This document shows, in pieces, positions 27,451-37,153 of a stretch of DNA of 64,000 bases. Numbering within the stretch: position 1 is the stretch's first letter; the number at the start of each line of letters is the position of its first letter. Source of the stretch: Allorhodopirellula solitaria (GTDB lineage: Bacteria > Planctomycetota > Planctomycetia > Pirellulales > Pirellulaceae); NCBI RefSeq assembly GCF_007859855.1, contig NZ_SJPK01000003.1:1-64000 (forward strand), in the 5' to 3' direction. The notes under the pieces are model-generated. The model was not told the DNA's origin. It saw only the letters and a list, made by a program, of their open reading frames with translations, and did not search any database. The translations under genes were made by a program, and so were the position numbers.

Positions 27451-29658
27451 CTATGGCTCGAATTGATCGGTACGGAACGGAACGGCAGGGAGACCGGCCG
27501 CATTGACCAGATTGACGTTCGGTTTTCCGGTAAAGGCATAGCGGACGTAGAGCGGCATTGCCAGTTTCGGCGATCTCAGTACGACGGTTTGCCCGTCGAG
27601 TTCGGCGGTGGCTTTCCGCCACTCCTTGGACTCATCCGCCAGCCAGAAGCCTGTCGGGGCCTGGCCATTGGTGGTTTTAAGACTGTCGGCATGATCGAAT
27701 TCGATGACCAGCTTGTCGCCCTGAACCTCGACCCGCTTCATCTCAGGCCCTCGTGCCTGCACTTCGCGGCCCAGCGTGTCTCGCTCTGCCAGCAGCGCTA
27801 ACCGCTGGCCGACGGGCAACTTGTCCTTCGGATGAACATTCGTCGCATCGCCCAAGTCAATGGTATTGGCGACGGAGGTATGTGGTAGTTCGAGTGCTTT
27901 GAGCTGCGATTCACGCATCCACGCCCAGGAATGCGCCGCTGGCGTTTCGGCTTCGCCCTTCGGGCCCCCCGGCAATACCTTTCCGTAGCCGGGCAGCATC
28001 ACGACGAGAAAGTGAAGATCATCGCGTCCCCACTCCTGACGATAACGCTGCATCCACAACTTGAGCGTGTCGCCGTATTTCAACATCCCCGAATTGCGAG
28101 CAAACCAGGGTTCCTCCAACATGCCGAACATCGACTGGGTGTTGCGTTCACCCTGATACCAGACCAGCCCACGGCAGGCGTACGGAACCAATGGATGCAT
28201 CATCGCGTTGTAGAGGATGCTGGATTGACGGCGCAGAAAGATATCGTCTCGATTGCTCCAAGGTTTGGGGCCGTTGAGAATTTTGGCGATGCGGCTCCGT
28301 GTCTCGATATCAGCATCGAACTCGTCCATGAGAACATCGAAGTGCGGCACGGACTCCGCCATCTCCCGCGGCATCCACGCTTCCAGTGACGAACTGCCCC
28401 AGCACGTCAGCAGAATGCCCACGGGAACGTCGGCACTTGCTTGGAGAAAGTAAGCGAATGAAAACGCGACTGCACTATCCGGGGGTGTTGTTACCCATTC
28501 GCCCTCACAACGATCCTGTTGCGTGAAAGCAACCGTTCTCTTCACCTCGAAGCTGCGGATGTTCTTGGCACGTTCAATCAAGCCTTTGATTTCGGGAACC
28601 GCGCGTGCCGAAAACTGCATGTTCGACTGACCCGAACAGATCCAGACTTCACCGACGACGACGTCGGAGAAGGAAATCTGAGAGTGGGGACCGGACACTT
28701 GAAGCACTTGTGGGTCGGCGTTTGCCGGCATGGGATCCAGCAGGACCTTCCATCTACCGTTCGGACCGGCCAGGGAAGTCTTTGTTTGTCCGGCGAAATT
28801 TACCGTGACAGTGCTCCCCGCAGCGGCTGTTCCCCACACCGGTACCTCGCTATCACGTTGCAGCACGGCGTGATCGGTGAAGGGCGATGCCACCGTCAGC
28901 GCGGTTGTGCCGGCGTCGTGTTGCTGGAGCTGGGCGGCAATCTTCTTGCCAACCTTCGAGGCGAGGTACTTGTATCCATCTGTCGTGTAGTGAACATCGC
29001 CCTCGCGGATTTGAATTTCGGGGAGCTTCGCGAGTGCATGGGTGTGGAGGTCGTTGATCAGCACTCCATTGACTTCCATGATCTCTTCGGCGATCCGGTT
29101 GTACTTCACGTCATCGCCCAGTTTTCGCCCCGCCTCGCCTTCCGGAACGGGCGTGGTCGCGCACCAAATTAGTGTCGCTCCCGTCTCCTGGAGGCGGGCC
29201 ACGATCGTTTTTAGGTTGGCACGGTATCGCTCTGGAGTCGCGGTCAGGGTCCCGTTCACCTTGTCCCGGTTCCCCTGCATCTTCGACTTGGGATTCCGAT
29301 AACAGAGGTCCCAGAGCCCCCAGTTGAAATGGATCACATCCCATTTACGTTCTCCGATCCACTGATCGAGATGCTTCGCTCCGAAAGCAGAGTTTTTTCC
29401 ATTGCTGGGGATCCGGAATACATCGGCCTGGCCTTGCAGTTGCCGTCGCACCTCGACGGTATAGCCAATTGAGATGGAATCGCCGATCAACAGAACATTG
29501 GGAAGTGCTGGGCTGTCCTTGGGATTGGCAAACGGAGATGAGTATTCTTTCGGGGTGTCGGTCTCCGTTTGGCCTGATCGCTCTGGCGCCGCACCCAAGC
29601 TCAGGCCAGTCCACGCGCAGAAGAAGATCAGGCTAAGTACAGATCGGTTGAATAACAT
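27451..29658 (-). CDS. secreted double esterase: SGNH hydrolase fused to sialate O-acetylesterase (SASA) domain
   Basis: Encodes 735 residues with signal peptide MLFNRSVLSLIFFCAWTGLSLG. The N-terminal half (about 50-240) is an SGNH/GDSL hydrolase: block I is LLIGDSISIGY with Ser61, block III has NWGLWDLC, and the Asp/His pair is in EGDVHYTTDGY (~217-227). The C-terminal half (about 250-720) is a SASA esterase, with ICSGQSNMQF (~344) as the nucleophile motif and GLVWYQGERNT downstream. Two independent carbohydrate-esterase centres in one chain imply removal of two kinds or positions of O-acyl groups. Position between the sulfatase and GH2 suggests deacylation before backbone cleavage. No strong ribosome binding site was seen. 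The substrate is inferred from context only. Confidence 0.88.
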   Translation of the reverse strand: MLFNRSVLSLIFFCAWTGLSLGAAPERSGQTETDTPKEYSSPFANPKDSPALPNVLLIGDSISIGYTVEVRRQLQGQADVFRIPSNGKNSAFGAKHLDQWIGERKWDVIHFNWGLWDLCYRNPKSKMQGNRDKVNGTLTATPERYRANLKTIVARLQETGATLIWCATTPVPEGEAGRKLGDDVKYNRIAEEIMEVNGVLINDLHTHALAKLPEIQIREGDVHYTTDGYKYLASKVGKKIAAQLQQHDAGTTALTVASPFTDHAVLQRDSEVPVWGTAAAGSTVTVNFAGQTKTSLAGPNGRWKVLLDPMPANADPQVLQVSGPHSQISFSDVVVGEVWICSGQSNMQFSARAVPEIKGLIERAKNIRSFEVKRTVAFTQQDRCEGEWVTTPPDSAVAFSFAYFLQASADVPVGILLTCWGSSSLEAWMPREMAESVPHFDVLMDEFDADIETRSRIAKILNGPKPWSNRDDIFLRRQSSILYNAMMHPLVPYACRGLVWYQGERNTQSMFGMLEEPWFARNSGMLKYGDTLKLWMQRYRQEWGRDDLHFLVVMLPGYGKVLPGGPKGEAETPAAHSWAWMRESQLKALELPHTSVANTIDLGDATNVHPKDKLPVGQRLALLAERDTLGREVQARGPEMKRVEVQGDKLVIEFDHADSLKTTNGQAPTGFWLADESKEWRKATAELDGQTVVLRSPKLAMPLYVRYAFTGKPNVNLVNAAGLPAVPFRTDQFEP

Positions 29659-29742
29659 CAGGTCGTCTTTGTCGCGAAGGATCGTTCGTGGAGTGGTAGC
29701 GGTAGCGAAATTCGACAGGCTTTGCTCGAGCCACGCGGGGCC

Positions 29743-31608
29743 CTACTGTGGCGGTTCGACTTTGATAGCGGTGCTCGTGTATCCGGTTCGGGATCGTTTT
29801 ACCGGTGGGTAGCTGACGAGAAAATTGTTCTCATCGATCACGTTGAGCACGTAGTGCGTTGCTCCGTCTGGAATCGCCGCTTCGACGCGAGAGTTTGGCA
29901 GCAATCGGGCGGGCTCGCGAAACCATTCTTCATATCGCTCACCACCGTTGCGTGTGAATATCAAATCAGCAGCAACAACTTTCGCGCCGTTCTCGCGATA
30001 GCGAAAAACCGCTGAGTCATCTCGCACGGTGTGTTTAATTACGCGGCAAACTTGATCTTTGCCGGGCAAATCGGCAGCAGTGGTTGGGTTGTAATACGGT
30101 GCAGCCGCATCCATTTCTGTCAGGATCTCGGTCAAGCGATCGTTCAATGCCTCAGTCTTCTCGGGCATCGAATCGGTAAGATTGTTCGCTTCTTCAATGT
30201 CTACTCGCGTCTGCTTCCCATCAACCGTCTCGTACAGCCGATAGAGTTCGAGCGGTTGGGTGTGTGGGTGCCCGACATGGTCGTAGTTGCGAATCAGTTT
30301 GTAGTCGCCGACGCGGATCGTGCTCTCCATGGCTGCACCGTGTGGATAGTGCCACATCATCGTATCTCGGACGCTGCCGTCGATTTGTTTGACCTCGCTC
30401 GGATCTGTGGGGTCGCCCAAGAGCAATGGTGTCAAGTCGCATCCGTCGAACTGCTTGCCCTCGGGAACCTGGGTGCCTGTCATCGCAAGAATGGTGGGAT
30501 AGAAATCCAAACCGTTGGCCATCACATCGGTTTGGACGCCCGCAGGGATGCCGGGGCCGGTCACGATCAGCGGCACCCGTGTGCCGCCTTCCATCGCTGA
30601 GATCTTGCCACGGTCAAGCGGGAAATTTTCGGTGTAACGTTCCTTGGGACTGCCTTCCATGCCACCATTATCAGAAGAAAAAATGATGAACGTGTTCTCA
30701 CTGAGCATATGCCCTGGCCAGCGAGGATCCTCGGTCGTGTCGAGGTAGTCAAATACTTGGCCAACGTAGTAATCGAGTTCTTGGACCATCGCACAGTAGA
30801 ACGGATTGACGTAACCCGGCGTCTCCCGGCCAGGCACCTTGGCTGGGGCGATGCCGATCCGCTCTGCATACTTGTCCAGATGTGCTTCGCTACGAGTGTG
30901 AATTGGCGCATGAACCAACCAGGTCGCGTAGTAGAGGAAAAATGGTTTGTCTTTGTTCTCGCGGAGGAAGTCAAACGCGTCTTCATTGGTTTGGTGAAAT
31001 GGATATCCATTCTCGTCCAAGCGAAATGGGTCGTTGGGTGCTGTGGTGGCGAAACCGGTCAGGCGATCTTCCATCGACGATCGTGAACCTCGATTTGCAC
31101 GAGAAAAATCAAACCCTTGGTCGATGGGTTGCGGGAAGGCATGGTGCTGGATCGCCATGTGCCATTTTCCCGAGTGACCGGTGACGTAACCGTTCTCACG
31201 CAAAACCTTAGGAAGAGTGATCTCCTCTGCGGGCATCCGGCCGCTTTGCCATGGATCCATCATGGTCGAATCAGTGCGCAGCGGATGGGGCGGGGCGCCA
31301 CCGACCACGCTTGTTTTCCGAGAACGGGCTGCGTGATTACCGCTCATGATCGCGCACCGTGAAGATGCACAGACAGGCGTCGGAGAGTACCCCTGCCAAA
31401 ACATCACGCCACGCTGAGCAAGCGAATCGATGTTGGGGGTCTCGGTGGGCGATGGCTCATCAATGTCGTAGCACTTGACGTCTTGCCATCCCAAGTCGTC
31501 GGTCAGTAACAGCAAAACGTTCGGTTTCGCTGGACGCTGGTCACCGTAGAGCGTCGATGCGAATAGAACCGCCAACGCGAACGAGAAAACTGAGAGCGTA
31601 GACGTCAT
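29743..31608 (-). CDS. secreted S1-family sulfatase with CASSR active-site motif
   Basis: Encodes 621 residues with signal peptide MTSTLSVFSFALAVLFASTLYG. Metal-binding aspartates are in LLLLTDDLGW (D37, D38). The formylglycine position is Cys80 in PVCASSRCAIMSGNHAAR. The expected core is C-x-P-S-R, but Pro is replaced by Ser here. Other S1 landmarks are GKWHMAIQHH, FSSDNGG and the Lys in KISAMEGGTRVPLIVTGPG. Length is at the long end of the family, owing to a ~70-residue C-terminal extension (YEEWFREPARLLPNSRVEAA ...). First gene of the four-gene operon, 84 bp ahead of the esterase. It would remove sulfate esters from a marine polysaccharide. The altered motif leaves open whether it is matured normally by the formylglycine-generating enzyme. 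Confidence 0.9.
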   Translation of the reverse strand: MTSTLSVFSFALAVLFASTLYGDQRPAKPNVLLLLTDDLGWQDVKCYDIDEPSPTETPNIDSLAQRGVMFWQGYSPTPVCASSRCAIMSGNHAARSRKTSVVGGAPPHPLRTDSTMMDPWQSGRMPAEEITLPKVLRENGYVTGHSGKWHMAIQHHAFPQPIDQGFDFSRANRGSRSSMEDRLTGFATTAPNDPFRLDENGYPFHQTNEDAFDFLRENKDKPFFLYYATWLVHAPIHTRSEAHLDKYAERIGIAPAKVPGRETPGYVNPFYCAMVQELDYYVGQVFDYLDTTEDPRWPGHMLSENTFIIFSSDNGGMEGSPKERYTENFPLDRGKISAMEGGTRVPLIVTGPGIPAGVQTDVMANGLDFYPTILAMTGTQVPEGKQFDGCDLTPLLLGDPTDPSEVKQIDGSVRDTMMWHYPHGAAMESTIRVGDYKLIRNYDHVGHPHTQPLELYRLYETVDGKQTRVDIEEANNLTDSMPEKTEALNDRLTEILTEMDAAAPYYNPTTAADLPGKDQVCRVIKHTVRDDSAVFRYRENGAKVVAADLIFTRNGGERYEEWFREPARLLPNSRVEAAIPDGATHYVLNVIDENNFLVSYPPVKRSRTGYTSTAIKVEPPQ

Positions 31609-32121
31609 GGGAGGCCGTTTCGATAGAAAGTGAAACTAAAACTGTTTTGAACACGATCGGCGGATGACCAACGATGCTGTCTAGCCACCGCTTCGCCGAT
31701 ATCCGCCGCATGAGTCTCCCTTCCTCGTTCTGAGCGACTCCATTCGACTTTCGCGGTTCGTTATCAACTATAGTCGATTCCCAGTCTGCCTGCGGGTTGG
31801 CGATTGAATCGATGCTGGCGCCGCAACGGTGGGCAGGGTGCCGTAACGCACTAAGCAACACACGATGAATAAGTGTCGGTTTTCGTAGTGGACGAGGCGA
31901 CGAGTCCTGCGGCTTTGGACTCGTCGCCTCGTCCACCACGACAGAAATTGATCGTGCCGTGCTAAGTGACGCCGTCCACCCGCCCGCTTGCGCGCCTGGC
32001 TCGCTCGACCGACACGCCGATTGACCGGCAGGTGTCGATGTTTTCACCGCTCAGCCGGGCGGGAACGTGAATCAGCGAAATGGACGAGCGTTCATTGGTT
32101 TAGGGCAAAACTAAGATTCTG
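31609..32121. other. intergenic between divergent sulfatase and DUF1552 genes
   Basis: No convincing gene was found. The stretch holds the long palindrome at 31849-31968 and should carry the promoter of the polysaccharide operon on its left side, although no clear -35/-10 pair was recognised there. Confidence 0.5.
31849..31968. repeat. GTAGTGGACGAGG palindrome, long form 2
   Basis: Near-identical to the unit at 3706-3828: CTAAGCAACACACGATGAAT on the left, the core palindrome with the TGCGGCTTT loop at 31881-31935, and CGTGCCGTGCTAAG on the right. The outer and inner inverted pairs are both kept, so the whole ~120 bp behaves as one repeated unit. Confidence 0.8.
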
Positions 32122-32149
32122 TTGCAGGGCGAGCCTGATTCGCTAGAAT
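32122..32149 (+). promoter_or_regulatory. candidate sigma-70-type promoter of the DUF1552 gene
   Basis: TTGCAG at 32122-32127 and TAGAAT at 32144-32149 are 16 bases apart. They are about 190 bases before the DUF1552 start, leaving a long leader. Chosen by eye only. Confidence 0.3.
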
Positions 32150-32338
32150 GGTAGCCAAAGCCTCTGGTCATGCAGTGGCGAATCCCACCTCCCTATCGAC
32201 TTCGAACCCCGTGGGTCTGCCGCCGTTCGTTCGCCAGAGTCGCGTGCGTTTGCGACGGGTTGTCTTTCCAACTTCTCTGCTCGCCCAGACAGATACATCG
32301 TCGACAGTCGATCTTTCATCTTAACTGAGAGAACGATC

Positions 32339-33688
32339 ATGCTCAGCCGTCGTAGAATGCTGCAAGGGATCGCCGCCAGCACCGGTGCTGCCTTAGGTGC
32401 CTCGGTCGTTTCGGAACGCCTCCTAGCTGGACCCGCTGGCATCGGAACCTCCGCTGCGGGCACTTTTGGAAACGCGACTCCCAAGCGGATCGTTTTCTTC
32501 ATGCAGAATCAAGGGTTCGATCCCAAGACCTGCGTCCCGCGCGGCATGACGAGCAGCGGTTCGCTGGCCAAAGCGAAACTTCCCGAGCCCATCGCTGCGT
32601 TGGAACCTTACAAGGAACGACTGCACATTATCAACGGCTTGCATGGCCGCCACACCAGCCCTTCGCACAGTGCTTTCTTTGGCGCATTGGGAGGGTATCG
32701 CGGTAGTGACGGGGTACCGCCGAGTGCTCCGACTATCGATTACGAGCTGAGCAAGGCACTGCCAGAAACGCTACTGCCTCATCTGTGCATCGGCATGGAC
32801 TCGATTGAGAACATGAAGGCTAAGCCCACGATCGCGACGCTGTCGGCCAGCGGTGCTGGCCAGCCGATCTTCATGCATTCGAACCCCAATCATCTCTATC
32901 AAATGCTCTATGGTGGCATCTCGTCGGGCGACATACGCCGCCAGCACGAAGCGCGGTCGAGTGTGATGAGCCAGGTCGAGGTACTCGCGGCAATGAAAGG
33001 TCAATCGCTTCCCAATTCGGATCAACAGCGTTATGGCCAATTTGTGCAAGGCTTCCAGGACGTCAATGACCTCCGGGGCAGACTCGATACCGTTGCCGAT
33101 CACTTGCGGAATTTTGCCCCTACGGTGGATGAGCGATACACCGATCCTGAGTTCGAAACGGATTGGCACGATCGATTGCTGGACCTGGGGATCTCGGCAC
33201 TCACCTCAGGGATCACCAATACGCTGACGATCGGTTCCGGTCGCGGCGAAATCTTTGGTGCTTGGAAGGGACTCGGCGTGGAGAAACAGGGCCATAACCT
33301 GGGGCACATGGAACAGCCGGACAATCCGATCTGGATCAAGATCCGCCAATACAACAGCCGCATGCTCGCGCGGATCATGGAGTCGCTCGAGAGCGTTCCC
33401 GAAGGTAGCGGCACGATGATGGACAATACATTGATCGTCTACACGAGCAACAACGCGGACAAACAGCACACCAACGGTGCCAACTGGCCAGTCATGCTGC
33501 TGGGGAACCTCGATGGGGCGTTCAAATCCGGCTGTTTCACACAGCTCGATGGCAAGCGGCCGATCAACGCACTGTACACCTCGCTCCTGCGTGCAGCTGG
33601 CCAGAACCTCGATCGTTTCAACATGGACGACAAAATGGCCAAGAAGTTTGACGTTGCCAACGGTCCCCTCCGAGAAGTGTTGGCATGA
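32339..33688 (+). CDS. DUF1552 family secreted protein
   Basis: Encodes 449 residues. [31 protein letters not shown] resembles a twin-arginine type leader (SRRRMLQG, then a hydrophobic stretch). The body shows the DUF1552 pattern: [17 protein letters not shown] near the start, [36 protein letters not shown], and near the end [32 protein letters not shown]1552 proteins are abundant in planctomycetes and almost always paired with a DUF1592/DUF1588 cytochrome-like protein, as here. The function is unknown; some features recall the DUF1501/sulfatase-like alkaline-phosphatase fold. The stop TGA overlaps an ATG of the next gene (ATGA), so the pair is probably translated from one mRNA. Confidence 0.92.
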   Translation: MLSRRRMLQGIAASTGAALGASVVSERLLAGPAGIGTSAAGTFGNATPKRIVFFMQNQGFDPKTCVPRGMTSSGSLAKAKLPEPIAALEPYKERLHIINGLHGRHTSPSHSAFFGALGGYRGSDGVPPSAPTIDYELSKALPETLLPHLCIGMDSIENMKAKPTIATLSASGAGQPIFMHSNPNHLYQMLYGGISSGDIRRQHEARSSVMSQVEVLAAMKGQSLPNSDQQRYGQFVQGFQDVNDLRGRLDTVADHLRNFAPTVDERYTDPEFETDWHDRLLDLGISALTSGITNTLTIGSGRGEIFGAWKGLGVEKQGHNLGHMEQPDNPIWIKIRQYNSRMLARIMESLESVPEGSGTMMDNTLIVYTSNNADKQHTNGANWPVMLLGNLDGAFKSGCFTQLDGKRPINALYTSLLRAAGQNLDRFNMDDKMAKKFDVANGPLREVLA

Positions 33689-36267
33689 ATGGACGCACCG
33701 TAGTGGACGAGGCGACGAGTCCTCCCGCTCTGCATCTGCGTAAATCATTCGCGTTCAAGGACTCGTCGCCTCGTCCACTACAAACCGTGGCACTCCTCGC
33801 GACCGCATTCCTAACGCTCACGTTCGTAGGTCTGATCTCGCCTGTCAGTGCCCAGACCTACACACCCGGCGAAGCGATCGACGAAGACTTCGACCGCTTT
33901 GCGAAGCCGTTTCTCGAAACCCACTGCGTCGACTGCCACGGCGCGTCCTACCCCGAAGGCGAGCTGTCGCTGGAGGATCTCGGACCGGTCGACGAGATCA
34001 ATGCCAGCACCTGGAAAAGCGTGTGGGCACAGGTGTCTTTGCAAGAGATGCCGCCCGCGGACGCAGATCAGCCTAAGGTGATCGAGCGGCTGCGATTCTC
34101 CGACTGGATCGTCGGCGAACTGACGCGCGTGATGCGTGGCCGTGGCGGCTTCCAGGCTCACCTGGATCCCAACAAGGGTAATTTCGTCGATCACGAGTTG
34201 CTTTTCGGACCGCTTCCCGATGGCGTCCGACTCCAGCCCACCTCATCGGCCGCTCGCATTTGGCGCGTCACCCCCCAAGAACACATCACTCGTCTGAATG
34301 AATTGATCAACACCGAAGCTGAGTTCGACCCAGCCAAACCAGGGCTTCGCACCCATGGCGATGTTGTCCCCACCAATCACGGTGGTGAATTGAAACTCTA
34401 CTTCGGTACCGATCGCATTATTAAATGGCAGGGTGGAACGGTCGCCTATGCGACCTCGGTTAAAAGCGTACCGGCGGTGCTGTCGTCCGCACGCGATCAT
34501 GGCCTGGAGAACTACCCGATCTTCTCCACCGTCAACGGGGCCGAAGCGACGCAGATCATGGGGATTGCGGGCGACATCATCCGATACATGGCCGACGGCC
34601 CGCTGAGCATTGCCCGGCCCTATCAGATCACGGACGACCCGCAATCGATCGCGGACAAGATGAAAGGTGATCTTCGTGGGCTGCCCACCAGTCTGGTCTA
34701 TAGCACCGAGGTGGTTCGTCCGCTGACGCCAGTCAATGAATTCATGAACGACGACAGTGCGACTGACGATGGTTTGCGGGCTGCGGTGGACTATCTCTTC
34801 GAAGCGTTAACGTTCCGGCCGCCGAACCGGAGTGAGTCCGACGCTTACATGGCGATCGTCCGACACTCCATTGAAAAGATTGGTAAACAGGACGGCGCGG
34901 TCCTCGGCCTGACATCCATTTTTCTCGATCGAGATGCACTCTTCCGGCCGGAGTTAGCGGAGGACGGCAAGCCGGATGAGTTTGGCCGCGTCATGTTGCA
35001 GGACTGGGAACTCGGTCTCGCCGTCAACCATGCGCTGCGCTACCTCCGCCCCGATGAAAAGCTGCGTGACGCCATCACGGACGGGCGAATGCGGACCCGA
35101 GAGGATGTCAAACGGGAAGTCGAGCGGATGCTCGGTGACGACAGCATCCGCAAACCACGCATCCTGCGTTTCTTCCGTGAATACTTCGACTACGACCTCG
35201 GCGGCTACATTTGCAAAGACTCTCGAGCACTCGCTGACACCGGGGCGAGCAACCGAGGCCAGGCTCACTACCAATCCATGTTTGACGCCACCGCGAGTAC
35301 CGATCGACTGATCGAACTCATTCTGCGAGAAGACAAGGATGTGCTCAACGAGCTGTTGACAACCAACAAGGTCGTTGCGACGAAGGCAGACAACATTTAC
35401 TTCGGCACAGAACGCTCCCGCGAAGAAATCGCGGCATCCATCGCCGCTGTGAAAAAAGCGCAAGCGGAAGCAGCCCAGAAGAAGGCGGCGGAGCTTGCGG
35501 CCTGGAAGAAAGCGAATCCGGGAAAGGAACCGCCCAAACCCAAGGCGGGCAAGAAGCCAGCGAGCGTCAATCACCGGGTCACGGAAGCGGATCTATCAGG
35601 GCCGACGATCTTTGCACGCGTCAGTCGACGCAGTTTCGGTCGAGGATCGATGAAGCGGGAACGCATCCTCGCCGACGCCCCCAAAGGTGAACGAATGGGC
35701 ATCCTGACCCATCCAAGTTGGCTCGTTTCCCATTCGGATGCGATGGACAACCATGCGATTCGCCGAGGGCGATGGATTCAAGAAAGGTTGATCGGTGGCG
35801 GTGTTCCCGACGTCCCGATCACCGTCGACGCGATGCTTCCCGATGAGCCAAATCGCACGCTGCGCGACCGGATGCGGGTCACCCGCGAAGACTATTGCTG
35901 GACTTGCCATCAGAAGATGGATCCGCTCGGCCTGCCCTTTGAGATGTATAACCACGCGGGCCTCTACCGACGAACTGAACAGGACCAACCCATTGACACG
36001 TCCGGCGAGATCATCGATTCAGGCGACCCCGCCCTCGACGGCAAGGTGGCTGATGCGATCGAACTGATCGAGAGACTAGCTCAGAGCGAACGAGCCGAGC
36101 AGGTCTTCGTCCGTCACGCGTTCCGATTTTGGATGGGCCGCAATGAAACTCTCAACGACGGTCCCCTGCTCCAAGACGCGCACCGCGTCTATCAAGAGAG
36201 CGGTGGAAGCATGAACGCGCTGCTCGTATCCCTGCTCACCTCCGACGCATTCCTCTACCGCAAGTAG
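33685..36267 (+). CDS. DUF1592/DUF1588/DUF1585 cytochrome-c-like protein
   Basis: Encodes 860 residues from the ATG that overlaps the DUF1552 stop, or 826 from GTG 33787, where [23 protein letters not shown] gives a clean signal peptide. Between the two possible starts lies an 82-bp palindromic repeat that happens to stay open. A CxxCH haem motif is in [12 protein letters not shown]1592 follows the middle ([13 protein letters not shown]). DUF1588 has [14 protein letters not shown] and a second CxxCH in [14 protein letters not shown], and DUF1585 closes with [14 protein letters not shown]. An Ala/Lys-rich insert ([20 protein letters not shown]) lies at about 590-630. Exported, possibly haem-bearing electron-transfer partner of DUF1552. 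The stop codon TAG is the first three bases of the hairpin array. The GTG start seems more likely to me. Confidence 0.88.
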   Translation: MNGRTVVDEATSPPALHLRKSFAFKDSSPRPLQTVALLATAFLTLTFVGLISPVSAQTYTPGEAIDEDFDRFAKPFLETHCVDCHGASYPEGELSLEDLGPVDEINASTWKSVWAQVSLQEMPPADADQPKVIERLRFSDWIVGELTRVMRGRGGFQAHLDPNKGNFVDHELLFGPLPDGVRLQPTSSAARIWRVTPQEHITRLNELINTEAEFDPAKPGLRTHGDVVPTNHGGELKLYFGTDRIIKWQGGTVAYATSVKSVPAVLSSARDHGLENYPIFSTVNGAEATQIMGIAGDIIRYMADGPLSIARPYQITDDPQSIADKMKGDLRGLPTSLVYSTEVVRPLTPVNEFMNDDSATDDGLRAAVDYLFEALTFRPPNRSESDAYMAIVRHSIEKIGKQDGAVLGLTSIFLDRDALFRPELAEDGKPDEFGRVMLQDWELGLAVNHALRYLRPDEKLRDAITDGRMRTREDVKREVERMLGDDSIRKPRILRFFREYFDYDLGGYICKDSRALADTGASNRGQAHYQSMFDATASTDRLIELILREDKDVLNELLTTNKVVATKADNIYFGTERSREEIAASIAAVKKAQAEAAQKKAAELAAWKKANPGKEPPKPKAGKKPASVNHRVTEADLSGPTIFARVSRRSFGRGSMKRERILADAPKGERMGILTHPSWLVSHSDAMDNHAIRRGRWIQERLIGGGVPDVPITVDAMLPDEPNRTLRDRMRVTREDYCWTCHQKMDPLGLPFEMYNHAGLYRRTEQDQPIDTSGEIIDSGDPALDGKVADAIELIERLAQSERAEQVFVRHAFRFWMGRNETLNDGPLLQDAHRVYQESGGSMNALLVSLLTSDAFLYRK
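33700..33781. repeat. GTAGTGGACGAGG palindrome inside the 5' end of a gene
   Basis: Perfect 24-bp inverted arms at 33700-33723 and 33758-33781 enclose 34 bases. The repeat lies 15 bases after the ATG that overlaps the DUF1552 stop and 5 bases before the alternative GTG start. Read through, it encodes VVDEATSPP ... KDSSPRPLQ. It is the only copy of this family in the window that falls within a possible coding frame. Confidence 0.85.
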
Positions 36268-37064
36268 GGCCGGTTCCCACCGGCCACACGCGTCGGTTAT
36301 CCGCACCTCCAGGGCCCGCATCGTATATGGCCGGTAGGAACCGGCCCTACGAACATTGCTCCCAAGTAGGGCCGGTTCCCACCGGCCGCACGCGTCGGTT
36401 GTCCCCACGTCCAGGGTCCGCATAGAATTTGGCCGGTAGGAACCGGCCCCACGAACGTTGCTACCAAGTAGGGCCGGTTCCCACCGGCCGCACGCGTCGG
36501 TTGTCCCCACGTCCAGGGTCCGCATAGAATATGGCCGGTAGGAACCGGCCCAACGGACGTTGCTCGCAAGTAGGGCCGGTTCCCACCGGCCTCACGCGTC
36601 GGTTATCCCCACGTCCAGGGTCCGCACAACACACGGCCGGTAGGAACCGGCCCTACGGACGTTGCTCACAAGTAGGGCCGGTTCCCACCGGCCGCACGCG
36701 TCGGTTATCCCCACATCCAGGGCCCGCACAGAATATGGCCGGTAGGAACCGGCCCTACGAACGTTGCTCACAAGTAGGGCCGGTTCCCACCGGCCACACG
36801 CGTCGGTTGCCCCCACGTCCAGGGTCCGCATAGAATATGGCCGGTAGGAACCGGCCCTACGGACGTTGTTCAAGAGTAGGGCCGGTTCCCACCGGCCGCA
36901 CGCGTCGGTTGTCCCCACGTCCAGGGTCCGCACAACACACGGCCGGTAGAAACCGGCCCCATGAACGTTGTTCACAAGTAGGGCCGGTTCCCACCGGCCG
37001 CACGCGTCGGTTATCCGCACGTCCAGGGTCCGCATAGAATATGGCCGGTAGGAACCGGCCCTAC
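36265..37064. repeat. array of eight hairpins, exact 102-bp period
   Basis: Units begin at 36265, 36367, 36469, 36571, 36673, 36775, 36877 and 36979, always 102 bp apart; the last is cut to 86 bp. Each unit starts TAGGGCCGGTTCCCACCGGC and ends with its imperfect inverse GGCCGGTAGGAACCGGCCCT AC. The ~42-base loop includes CGCGTCGGTT..CCAGG(G)TCCGCA and a ~16-base linker of GAACGTTGCTCACAAG type joins units. Arms are nearly invariant; loops and linkers vary at a few positions. Because 102 is a multiple of three, several frames stay open across it, but these have no coding character. The array separates two convergent genes and its first bases supply the stop codon of the DUF1592 gene. Confidence 0.95.
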
Positions 37065-37153
37065 GATGAATCTGTCTGCCGGGGCATTCGTCGGGACGGC
37101 CTCCGGCAGACACTACGTTCACTCGACTGACACTTTCGGTCAATCACTGACGA

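Noticed and set aside
36265-37064. CRISPR array
   Set aside because: The unit is far too long, the 'spacers' are nearly identical between units, and no cas genes are nearby.
36297-37143. Open frames across the hairpin array on both strands
   Set aside because: They remain open only because the period (102) is a multiple of three. Their translations repeat the hairpin sequence and have no start signals or family resemblance.
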